Assembly: GCA_003225655.1 (NCBI GenBank) | Contig: QIAW01000085.1 | Coordinates: forward strand, 7,205 to 15,861 | Origin: Acidobacteriota bacterium | GTDB taxonomy: Bacteria > Acidobacteriota > Terriglobia > Terriglobales > Acidobacteriaceae | DNA length: 8,657 nucleotides | Reading direction: 5' to 3' | In this document: piece after piece, positions 1 through 7,006 of the stretch | Layout: every line of letters begins with the position of its first letter | Position numbering within the stretch: the stretch's first letter is position 1 | Position numbers and translations under genes: made by a program | The notes under the pieces: model-generated | Told to the model about the DNA's origin: nothing | The model's input: only the letters and a program-made list of their open reading frames with translations | Database searches by the model: none

Positions 1-236
1 TGAGCGAATCGCAGCCCAAACAGCGCTTTCCTTCGTGGAAACAGGCGCTAGTGATACTGTGCAGCGGCATTGTGCTGGGACTCTCTTCCTGTGCCGTGTT
101 CATGGTTACGGTCAGTTCCAGCGACAAACTTTCTACGGTCTTTGCCGTGGGTCTCATTATCGGCGTCGTCATGACACTCGTGGGATTTCTGCTGGTGCTG
201 ATTCGCGCCATTCGCGGACCAGGGTCCAAATCATGA
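1..236 (+). CDS. Small two-helix membrane protein (start codon just outside window)
   Basis: The frame is open from base 3, and the first two bases (TG) followed by AGC GAA TCG fit an ATG whose A lies one base before the window. The protein would then be 78 residues, beginning MSESQPK. A GTG at 51 is a possible internal start but would remove the charged N-terminus. Two hydrophobic stretches, about residues 17-37 and 48-70, predict two membrane helices joined by a short polar loop (SSSDK), with a basic C-terminal tail (RAIRGPGSKS). The stop overlaps the next gene's ATG as ATGA (233-236), so the two genes are probably one transcript with coupled translation. No known family is recognised. A role as a membrane partner of the downstream radical SAM enzyme is only a guess from position. 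Confidence 0.7.
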   Translation, partial: SESQPKQRFPSWKQALVILCSGIVLGLSSCAVFMVTVSSSDKLSTVFAVGLIIGVVMTLVGFLLVLIRAIRGPGSKS

Positions 237-1657
237 CGGACAAGGTTCGCCCTTATCTTTTCTATGATGTGGTGGTTTCGATCTGCTCGACTTGTTTTCA
301 AAAGATCGAAGCCAAGACCGTCTTTCAAGACGGCAAGGTCTATCTGCTCAAGCGCTGTCCGCAACACGGCCACGAGCGTGTGCTCATTGCCGATGACGTG
401 GAGTACTACCGCCGCTCGCGCGAAGTCTTCATCAAGCCCCCGGAGATGCCGCTGGTCTACAACACGCCCGTGCGCTGGGGGTGTCCTTATGATTGCGGTC
501 TGTGCAGCGACCACGAGCAGCACTCCTGCCTGACGCTGGTGGAAATCTGCGATTATTGCAACCTGCGCTGTCCGGTGTGTTACGCCTCGAGCGGCCCTGA
601 GCGCCAGCAGTTCCGCGATCTGGCGCTGATCGAAAAGATGCTCGATGCGGTCGTGCGCAACGAAGGGCGGCCTGATGTGGTGCAGCTCTCGGGTGGCGAG
701 CCGACCATGCATCCCGAATTTTTCAAGATCATTGAGCTGGCTAAGGCGCGGCCCATCCGCCATTTGATGGTGAACACCAACGGGGTGCGCATCGCCCAGG
801 AAGAAGATTTTGTCCGGCGGCTGGCGGAGTACAAAGAAGATTTTGAGGTCTATCTGCAGTTTGATTCCTTTGAGCGCGAGCCCCTGATGGCCTTGCGCGG
901 GGCTGACCTGCGCCGCGTGCGTGAGCAGGCCATGGAGAAGCTGAACCGCCACGACATATCGACGAATCTGGTTGTGACTTTGAAGAAAGGATTGAACGAT
1001 CACGAGATCGGCAAGGTTGTTGACTATGCACTGCAGCAGCCCTGCGTGCGCGGCGTGACCTTTCAGCCCATACAGGACGCAGGCCGCCTGGAAGAATTCA
1101 GTCCGGCAACCGACCGGCTCACCTTGACCGAGGTGCGGCGCAAGATCCTGGAGCAGACCGGGGTCTTCAAGCCCGAGGACATTATCCCAGTCCCCTGCCA
1201 TCCTGATTCGCTGGCTATGGCCTACGCCCTCAAGCTGAATGGCAAGGTCACGCCGCTGACCAGCATGATTCCTCCCGAGGTGCTCATCAACGCCGGACGC
1301 AATACAATTCTTTATGAGCAGGAAGAAGCCGTGCGCCAGAATCTGTTCAAGCTCTTTGCCACCAATCATTCGCCGCGGTCGGGCGCGGGCAGCCTGCGCG
1401 AACTACTCTGCTGCCTGCCCCAGGTGCTGGTGCCCGAAGGTCTGGGATACGAGAGCGTCTTCCGCGTCATCATTATGCAGTTCATCGACGCGCACTCGTT
1501 CGATGTGCGTTCAGTGAAGAAGACCTGCGTGCACATCGTGCATCCCGATGGCCGCCTGATTCCGTTTGACACTTACAATCTTTTTTACCGCGATGATTTG
1601 GAGAAAACGCGTTTAGAGCCGCTGCGGAAAAAAGCGGAAATGGCGACGATGGCATGA
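233..1657 (+). CDS. Radical SAM Fe-S protein of the MJ0619/Tes (COG1964-like) family
   Basis: A 474-residue protein. I chose ATG 233 because it overlaps the preceding stop and puts the conserved N-terminus (Y8-L-F-Y-D) at the right place; the open frame to base 35 is overlap with the upstream gene. An N-terminal rubredoxin-like segment has C18-x2-C21 and C42-P-x-H45-G. It is followed by C84-P-Y-D-C88-G-L-C91 and then the radical SAM motif C109-x3-C113-x2-C116, which binds the 4Fe-4S cluster that cleaves S-adenosylmethionine. The SAM-binding GGEPT is at 154-158. C-terminal cysteines C322, C393, C394 and C432 could ligate auxiliary clusters. This layout matches the family once annotated as a pterin dimethyltransferase and now including archaeal tetraether synthase Tes, which joins lipid tails through C-C bonds. 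In acidobacteria the role may be in membrane-spanning (iso-diabolic or brGDGT-type) lipids; this is inference. The motif near residue 446 reads PFD-x-YN-x2-YR, where I recall relatives with Cys. Family is secure, substrate is not. Confidence 0.85.
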   Translation: MTDKVRPYLFYDVVVSICSTCFQKIEAKTVFQDGKVYLLKRCPQHGHERVLIADDVEYYRRSREVFIKPPEMPLVYNTPVRWGCPYDCGLCSDHEQHSCLTLVEICDYCNLRCPVCYASSGPERQQFRDLALIEKMLDAVVRNEGRPDVVQLSGGEPTMHPEFFKIIELAKARPIRHLMVNTNGVRIAQEEDFVRRLAEYKEDFEVYLQFDSFEREPLMALRGADLRRVREQAMEKLNRHDISTNLVVTLKKGLNDHEIGKVVDYALQQPCVRGVTFQPIQDAGRLEEFSPATDRLTLTEVRRKILEQTGVFKPEDIIPVPCHPDSLAMAYALKLNGKVTPLTSMIPPEVLINAGRNTILYEQEEAVRQNLFKLFATNHSPRSGAGSLRELLCCLPQVLVPEGLGYESVFRVIIMQFIDAHSFDVRSVKKTCVHIVHPDGRLIPFDTYNLFYRDDLEKTRLEPLRKKAEMATMA

Positions 1658-1903
1658 ACACCGAGATACAAGTACGCAGCGGCGGAATTGAGGTAGCCAA
1701 GGGTATTGCCAGTTGTTACGCCCTCAACTTGTTGCACCTGGGATTGGCGTGGCTGGATTTAATAAATGCAAGAGGCTTTGACGCTCGGCCGTTCCAATGT
1801 TGCCAAAGGAATGCTCATCGCTGCTACGATAAATTTTCTTTTGTGCGCAGCTTGTTGGGGCTCAATAAGCTTTGTTACAGGGGAAGCTCCTTGGAAATCA
1901 TGA
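1654..1903 (+). pseudogene. Broken tandem paralogue of the following small membrane protein
   Basis: An ATG at 1654 overlaps the radical SAM stop (ATGA), so this was probably a translated gene. In that frame the first ~35 codons (MNTEIQVRSGGIEVAKG..., with a hydrophobic segment ending LGLAWL) resemble the first helix of the next gene (GIEVAKG versus GIQVVLG). Beyond about 1765 this frame becomes Cys/Arg-rich and non-membrane-like. From ATG 1766 the +1-shifted frame (stop 1901-1903) reads GRSNVAKGMLIAATINFLL and then CAACWG. This aligns with the last helix of the neighbour (GHKSLALGVILAVSITALL, NATCWG). The section matching the neighbour's residues ~35-66, its middle helix, is missing. The simplest reading is an internal deletion near 1745-1766 that also shifted the frame. 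Translation from 1654 continues to a TAA at 1906-1908 and would give an 84-residue chimera. A sequencing error alone cannot explain the lost segment. Confidence 0.6.
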
Positions 1904-1928
1904 CTTAATCAGTGCCGGGTATATCTCC

Positions 1929-2252
1929 ATGAACAAAAAACTGGCAACAGGCATACAAGTCGTTCTCGGGTTCCTGCTGGGGATCGTGCTGAACGTGATC
2001 GTCTTCTTGCTGGGGGTTCTGCTTAGCTCGCGGCTCTTATCGGCCGATACTTCGGGCGCAATTCTGTTCTACGGTCTGAGTTTCATCGGCGCAGTACAAC
2101 TGATATGGCAGGCGCCTGCCATCCTGCTTCTGAAATGGAAGGGGCACAAGAGTCTGGCCCTAGGAGTGATCCTGGCTGTCTCGATTACTGCCCTGCTCAA
2201 TGCCACCTGTTGGGGGCTGCTCAAGGCCGGCACGATCAGGATTGGCGGTTAG
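1929..2252 (+). CDS. Small three-helix membrane protein, function unknown
   Basis: A 107-residue protein starting MNKKLATG. An in-frame ATG at 1872 exists, but the stretch it would add lies inside the upstream pseudogene and is not conserved-looking, so ATG 1929 is preferred. The ribosome binding site is weak. Three hydrophobic segments at about residues 8-32, 43-68 and 76-98 predict three membrane helices, with a short basic loop (KWKGHK) before the last and the motif NATCWG near its end. No family is recognised. It is the intact member of a tandem pair with the broken gene 25 bp upstream, and is probably co-transcribed with the radical SAM gene because all gaps are short. A frameshifted but clearly related neighbour supports that this frame is real protein. 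Confidence 0.65.
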   Translation: MNKKLATGIQVVLGFLLGIVLNVIVFLLGVLLSSRLLSADTSGAILFYGLSFIGAVQLIWQAPAILLLKWKGHKSLALGVILAVSITALLNATCWGLLKAGTIRIGG

Positions 2253-2376
2253 AGGAGTTCCCCTTTTTGGCCCCGGTTTTCCAGCTCAGCTTACGAAACC
2301 GAATGCCCTCTCCGGCCATCTAATATTTGTAAGCATTTGGGTGGGAAGTACTTAGCTGTTTAAAGCGCCTCGGTTG

Positions 2377-2385
2377 TGCTAACAT
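2377..2385 (+). promoter_or_regulatory. Possible extended -10 promoter upstream of rpoD
   Basis: TGCTAACAT is an extended -10 element (TGn followed by TAACAT, four of six matches to TATAAT), about 120 bp before the rpoD start. No good -35 hexamer lies at the proper distance (TGTTTA at 2357-2362 with a 17-bp spacer is poor), though extended -10 promoters can do without one. The rest of 2253-2506 shows no gene and only short dyads, such as CCCGCGGG at 2426-2433. Confidence 0.3.
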
Positions 2386-2496
2386 ATTACGGTTTGCGTC
2401 TTTCCGCCTGCGAGGAGGCATATCTCCCGCGGGCTATGCGCATTTATCCCACCCCATATAACACGCATACGTCTATAAACACAGGACGAAGCTGAA

Positions 2497-2501
2497 AAGG
2501 A
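2497..2501 (+). promoter_or_regulatory. Ribosome binding site fixing the rpoD TTG start
   Basis: AAGGA ends 5 bases before TTG 2507. It is the only good Shine-Dalgarno sequence near the beginning of the sigma factor frame and supports the TTG start, whose following residues (ALDDKFDDIKKLID) are a typical sigma N-terminus. Confidence 0.65.
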
Positions 2502-2506
2502 ACCAC

Positions 2507-4150
<1,644 letters not shown>

Positions 4151-4176
4151 CTCTCAGTCATAACTTATGGATGTGT

Positions 4177-4209
4177 GGCACAGTCGTTCGCCGGCTGTGC
4201 CTTTTTTTT
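4177..4209 (+). terminator. Rho-independent terminator after rpoD
   Basis: A perfect 7-bp stem (GGCACAG at 4177-4183 with CTGTGCC at 4195-4201) closes an 11-base loop and is followed at once by eight T residues (4202-4209). It starts 26 bp after the rpoD stop, so it is the natural end of that transcript. Confidence 0.9.
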
Positions 4210-4264
4210 GTTTCTTCAATCAGCGGCCTGCTATACCATTCTCCGTTCAAGAACTAAGAAGAAA

Positions 4265-4270
4265 AAGGAG
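4265..4270 (+). promoter_or_regulatory. Strong ribosome binding site deciding the DUF1761 start
   Basis: AAGGAG lies 6 bases before ATG 4277, a near-ideal Shine-Dalgarno site. It rules out the longer in-frame extension back to 4175, which would run through the rpoD terminator. Confidence 0.8.
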
Positions 4271-4276
4271 AGACCT

Positions 4277-4693
4277 ATGCAATTTGTGCCGGTCGTGGTA
4301 GCTGCGCTGTCGACCATGGTCATCGGGTTCCTGTGGTATTCACCACTGCTCTTCGCCAAGCCCTGGATGCTCGCCGCAGGTTACAACATCAACGACAAAG
4401 AGCAGATGGAAAAGATGCGCAAAAGCGCCGGGCCCACTTACTTGCGCGCCTTCCTGGCGTCTTTGCTGACAGCGTTTGTTTTGTGGAGGTTCTTCCACTG
4501 GGTGGGAATCTCTTCGGCCACCGCAGGAATTCAAGTGGCGATTGTGGCATGTGTAGGGTTTAACCTCACCACGAAATATACCGACATGCTTTTTCTCCGG
4601 CAGCACTATCTTTTGTTTCTCATCAACAGCGGATATCAGCTTGCCTGCTATGCCGCTATAGGAGCAATTCTTGGCGGATGGCGCATAGCATAG
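4277..4693 (+). CDS. DUF1761 family integral membrane protein
   Basis: A 138-residue protein with four predicted membrane helices at about residues 2-22, 55-75, 78-98 and 112-135. The family signature is visible at the end of helix 1 (GFLWYSPLLFAKPWM, residues 17-31). A short charged loop follows (DKEQMEKMRKS, 40-50). The hydrophilic segment NLTTKYTDMLFLRQ (96-109) before the last helix also fits the family. The length is typical for DUF1761, whose function is unknown. The gene stands alone between the rpoD terminator and a long intergenic region, so it has its own transcription unit; the promoter must lie between 4210 and 4264, but no clear hexamers are seen. The start is fixed by AAGGAG at 4265-4270. 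Confidence 0.85.
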   Translation: MQFVPVVVAALSTMVIGFLWYSPLLFAKPWMLAAGYNINDKEQMEKMRKSAGPTYLRAFLASLLTAFVLWRFFHWVGISSATAGIQVAIVACVGFNLTTKYTDMLFLRQHYLLFLINSGYQLACYAAIGAILGGWRIA

Positions 4694-4700
4694 TGCTGCC

Positions 4701-4736
4701 ACGGATTTGCACGGATGCGCACGGATGCGCACGGAT
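4701..4736 (+). repeat. 10-bp tandem repeat, four copies of ACGGATnnnn
   Basis: ACGGAT occurs at 4701, 4711, 4721 and 4731, exactly 10 bp apart. The two middle units (ACGGATGCGC) are identical, and the first three units end in GC. The repeat begins 8 bp after the DUF1761 stop. The spacing is close to one helical turn. From memory, similar CACGGATTTGCACGGAT-type strings occur between genes in many soil bacteria, so it may be a dispersed intergenic element and not a local regulator. Confidence 0.85.
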
Positions 4737-4781
4737 TTTAACCAAAATTGTGTAGTACGGCCGTTCCCAGGAATGCGTGCG

Positions 4782-4800
4782 TCCCGCACTGTGGGATTTT
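4782..4800 (+). terminator. Weak candidate terminator downstream of the DUF1761 gene
   Basis: TCCCGC (4782-4787) pairs with GTGGGA (4791-4796), including one G-T wobble, across a 3-base loop, and is followed by only four T residues. It is 88 bp after the DUF1761 stop. The short stem and T-tract make it a weak or chance candidate. Confidence 0.3.
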
Positions 4801-4861
4801 CGGCTGCGCATTGCGTGCTGCGCAACCCATCTATCGAGATTACTTCCAGGTTTTCCTTTGC

Positions 4862-4901
4862 CTTTCCACAGAAAAGCCGCGTTTTGAACAATTAATCCAC
4901 A
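4862..4901 (+). promoter_or_regulatory. Pair of DnaA-box-like nonamers
   Basis: CTTTCCACA (4862-4870) and TAATCCACA (4893-4901) each match the DnaA box TTWTNCACA at eight of nine positions, in the same orientation, 31 bp (about three helical turns) apart, in a locally AT-rich stretch upstream of dnaB. Such single-mismatch sites arise by chance at roughly one per region of this size, so the assignment is tentative. Confidence 0.25.
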
Positions 4902-5057
4902 GCTAAATTTCCCAAGTCCTTGCGCACATCATCTCCCTGAGGCACAGTCATAACAACAAAAGAGTTTGGCGCTCAGCGCGCTCGTTGCTCATGGCGCAGC
5001 TTCCGTTATGGCGAAGCCGGCGGAATCCTGGAACCCAGGCACGAGTCATGCGCGGCC

Positions 5058-5075
5058 GCAACGCAGGTGCGTTGC
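5058..5075 (+). repeat. Inverted repeat GCAACGCA / TGCGTTGC with 2-base spacer
   Basis: Perfect 8-bp arms (5058-5065 and 5068-5075) separated by GG. As RNA it would form a hairpin with a slightly shorter stem. It lies 20 bp before the perfect palindrome at 5096-5115 in the dnaB upstream region. Confidence 0.75.
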
Positions 5076-5095
5076 AGCCCAGAGTCGCCAACTAG

Positions 5096-5115
5096 TGGAG
5101 TGCACGTGCACTCCA
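5096..5115 (+). promoter_or_regulatory. Perfect 20-bp palindrome upstream of dnaB
   Basis: The half-site TGGAGTGCAC is followed directly by its exact reverse complement GTGCACTCCA, centred between 5105 and 5106 and about 116 bp before the dnaB start. An A-tract follows and there is no T-tract on either strand downstream of the stem, so it is not an intrinsic terminator. It could be an operator for a dimeric regulator or an RNA hairpin with an ACGT loop. Confidence 0.55.
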
Positions 5116-5123
5116 AAAAATGA

Positions 5124-5138
5124 CCGCAGTCCGTGCGG
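5124..5138 (+). repeat. Short inverted repeat CCGCA / TGCGG
   Basis: Five-base-pair arms around the loop GTCCG, 8 bp after the 20-bp palindrome. A similar short dyad (CCTGG, AAC and a C, then CCAGG) lies at 5027-5039. Each alone is minor; together they show a dyad-rich leader. Confidence 0.5.
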
Positions 5139-5221
5139 CTGGCGCGGATTGCGGTTCATTCTTATTGCAGTGAATTTGATTTTCCCGCAACCGGTTTTGC
5201 CGTACCATTTGCTCAGATCCC

Positions 5222-6595
5222 TTGGCCACCATTGACCTGAATCTCGATCGCAGCATGCCGGCGAGCCTTGACACCGAGCGCTCCATCCTCGGCGCCATTC
5301 TGCTGGATAACGACGTTCTTCCCCAAGCCGCCGAAAGCCTGCGCGCGGAAGATTTTTCTCTCGACTCGCACCGCCGTATCTACATGCGCATGCTGGAGCT
5401 GAATGAGACCAGCCGTCCCATTGACATCATCACCCTCACCGAGGAGCTGAGCCGAAAGAAAGAAGTAGAAGCGGTCGGCGGTGTAGCCTATCTCTCTTCG
5501 CTAACCGAGGGGCTTCCTCGCCGCGAAAACATTGAGCATTACGTCAAGATCGTCAAAGATAAAGCCCTGCTGCGCGGCCTGATCCACGCCGCGCAGAGTG
5601 CAATCTCGCACGCCCTCGACCAGTCGGATACGACGGAAGAGATCATTGACGCCGCTGAGTCGGCCATCTTCAAAATCTCCGAGAGCCGCATCGGGCGCGG
5701 CTTTCTGGGCATTAAGGAGATCGTCAAAGAATCGTTCGGTTCGGTGGATGCGCTCTACAGCCGCGGCCAGCGCATCACCGGCCTCGAAACCTATTACGCC
5801 GATCTTGATGGAATGACCAGCGGCCTGCAGCCCTCTGATCTCATCATCATTGCGGGGCGCCCTTCGATGGGTAAAACCGCCTTTGCCATGAACATCGCTG
5901 AGAATGCAGCCGTGCTTGGTGGCAAAGTCGTGGGTGTCTTCTCGCTAGAAATGTCGCGCGAGGCGCTGCTCATGCGTTTGTTGTGTTCGCGCGCCAAAGT
6001 TGACTCGCACAAGCTGCGCACCGGTTTTTTGGGGCGCGAGGATTACCAGAAACTCGCCCATGCCCTGGCTGAGCTGGGCGATTCCAGAATCTACATTGAC
6101 GATACGCCGGGAGTTTCGTTGCATGAGATGCGCGCCAAGGCGCGGCGCCTGCAGCAGGCGGAAAAGCAAGTTGACTTGCTCATCGTCGATTATCTGCAGC
6201 TTATGTCTATCAGTTCCAGCGGCGGGCGGCGGCCTGAGAACCGCACCCAGGAGGTCAGCGCCATCTCACGCGGGCTCAAGGCGCTGGCCAAAGAGATGCG
6301 CGTGCCGGTGATCGCACTCTCGCAGTTGAGCCGCGCCCCTGAGAGCCGCGGCGGTGACCACCGTCCGCAGCTCGCTGACCTGCGCGAATCCGGCTCCATT
6401 GAGCAAGATGCTGACGTTGTGGCTTTCATCTTCCGCGAAGAGGTTTACATGAAATACGAAGACGCCGAAGCCAAGGGTGTCAGCGGTGTAGCCGAGCTGA
6501 TGATCGCCAAACAGCGCAACGGGCCCACCGGCAACATCAAACTGGCGTTTCTCAAATCTTCAACCCGCTTCGAATCCATGGCCATGGGCGAGTAG
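5222..6595 (+). CDS. dnaB: Replicative DNA helicase DnaB
   Basis: A 457-residue hexameric helicase that unwinds the chromosome at the replication fork using ATP. The N-terminal domain (about 15-115) begins LDTERSILGAILLDN and links to primase. After a linker, the RecA-like motor starts near 185 (TGLETYYADLDGMTSGLQPSDLI). Walker A is GRPSMGKT at 212-219, Walker B is LLIVDYLQL at 319-327 with Asp323, and the sensor segment SQLSRAPE is at 367-374. Further conserved blocks are DLRESGSIEQDADVV (386-400) and the arginine-finger motif KQRNGPTG (430-437). Length is normal and no intein interrupts the Walker A region. The TTG at 5222 is chosen because MATIDLNLDRS resembles acidobacterial DnaB N-termini; no Shine-Dalgarno is visible, and the first in-frame ATG (5255) would drop 11 residues. 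Upstream in this frame a stop occurs at 5177. A small ORF follows 26 bp downstream. Confidence 0.96.
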   Translation: MATIDLNLDRSMPASLDTERSILGAILLDNDVLPQAAESLRAEDFSLDSHRRIYMRMLELNETSRPIDIITLTEELSRKKEVEAVGGVAYLSSLTEGLPRRENIEHYVKIVKDKALLRGLIHAAQSAISHALDQSDTTEEIIDAAESAIFKISESRIGRGFLGIKEIVKESFGSVDALYSRGQRITGLETYYADLDGMTSGLQPSDLIIIAGRPSMGKTAFAMNIAENAAVLGGKVVGVFSLEMSREALLMRLLCSRAKVDSHKLRTGFLGREDYQKLAHALAELGDSRIYIDDTPGVSLHEMRAKARRLQQAEKQVDLLIVDYLQLMSISSSGGRRPENRTQEVSAISRGLKALAKEMRVPVIALSQLSRAPESRGGDHRPQLADLRESGSIEQDADVVAFIFREEVYMKYEDAEAKGVSGVAELMIAKQRNGPTGNIKLAFLKSSTRFESMAMGE

Positions 6596-6621
6596 CTCCA
6601 GCGCTCAGATTGAAGGCATAT

Positions 6622-6789
6622 GTGAAAAAAGCCCCCGACTACGAACGCATACAGCAAACGCTGCGTTCCGGGGAAGAGTGTCTTAACGGTGATGAAGAAG
6701 TATGGGTGCAAAAGTATCTTGAGTTGGCAGATAGGTTGCTAAAACCCGGAGTGCCTTTGCTGCTCAAGACTCCTCCGGCGACACGGTGA
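6622..6789 (+). CDS. Small hypothetical protein downstream of dnaB
   Basis: A 55-residue frame starting at GTG 6622, with GAAGG at 6612-6616 placed 5 bases upstream. TTG 6610 is an alternative in-frame start but lacks a site. The product begins with KKAPDYERIQQTLRSGE and continues with a charged amphipathic stretch (EEVWVQKYLELADRLLKPG, about residues 25-43) and a short hydrophobic PLLLK tail. It has no signal peptide or membrane helix and one cysteine (C20). Composition is protein-like with balanced charge, predicting two helices. No family is recognised. Its position 26 bp after dnaB suggests co-transcription. It could be a chance ORF, but the good ribosome binding site and sensible amino acid use favour a real gene. 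Confidence 0.5.
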   Translation: MKKAPDYERIQQTLRSGEECLNGDEEVWVQKYLELADRLLKPGVPLLLKTPPATR

Positions 6790-6934
6790 TATAAGTCAAT
6801 CAGCGCTCGGCCTTTACACTGCGTTTACAATTCTCGCCGCGGCACCGCCTGGATACGCCGTCCCGATTTGGGAAGAATAAAAATACATTTCCCACAATGA
6901 GAATCGTAACGGTATTTATTACCAACGTAACCAT

Positions 6935-6962
6935 CTGGCATTTTCGCACCCGGGCCTATAAT
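6935..6962 (+). promoter_or_regulatory. Sigma-70 promoter for the tail-fibre-like gene
   Basis: A perfect -10 hexamer TATAAT (6957-6962) is preceded by CTGGCA (6935-6940, four of six matches to TTGACA) with a 16-bp spacer. Transcription would start near 6969, giving a leader of about 38 bases. GGAG at 6997-7000 lies 6 bases before ATG 7007. The gene therefore has its own transcript, separate from dnaB. Confidence 0.7.
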
Positions 6963-7006
6963 CCTTCCACTTCGTAAACTCCTGCAATTCCACATTGGAG
7001 ACGTCT

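Larger units (their letters stand above)
4694..5221 (+). other. 528-bp intergenic region between the DUF1761 gene and dnaB
   Basis: No convincing coding sequence is seen on either strand: the frames of 60-90 codons here lack ribosome binding sites and have irregular composition. The left part holds a 10-bp tandem repeat (4701-4736) and a weak terminator (4782-4800). The middle, more AT-rich part (about 4840-4960) holds two DnaA-box-like sites. The right part (5027-5138) is GC-rich and packed with inverted repeats. No clear sigma-70 promoter for dnaB is found: TTGATT at 5176 and TACCAT at 5203 are 21 bp apart, too far. Confidence 0.6.

Noticed and set aside
1654..1908. 84-residue protein read straight through from ATG 1654
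   Set aside because: After about residue 37 it turns Cys/Arg-rich and unlike a membrane protein, while the shifted frame matches the neighbour's last helix; treated as a pseudogene.
2253..2275. Possible terminator GAGGAGTTCCCC followed by five T residues
   Set aside because: The stem would be only three or four pairs with a mismatch; too weak to call.
4175..4276. N-terminal extension of the DUF1761 gene
   Set aside because: It would start inside the rpoD terminator and ignore the ideal AAGGAG-ATG arrangement at 4265-4279.
5027..5138. tRNA or known riboswitch in the dyad-rich dnaB leader
   Set aside because: No T-loop consensus, no cloverleaf spacing and no recognisable riboswitch core could be found; left as unexplained dyads.
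4707..5235. Frames of 62-89 codons in the intergenic region before dnaB
   Set aside because: They have no ribosome binding sites, run through repeats and dyads, overlap each other, and have irregular residue use.
6890..6920. Fur-box-like AATGAGAAT near 6897
   Set aside because: Only half of a Fur site is present and no iron-related gene follows.
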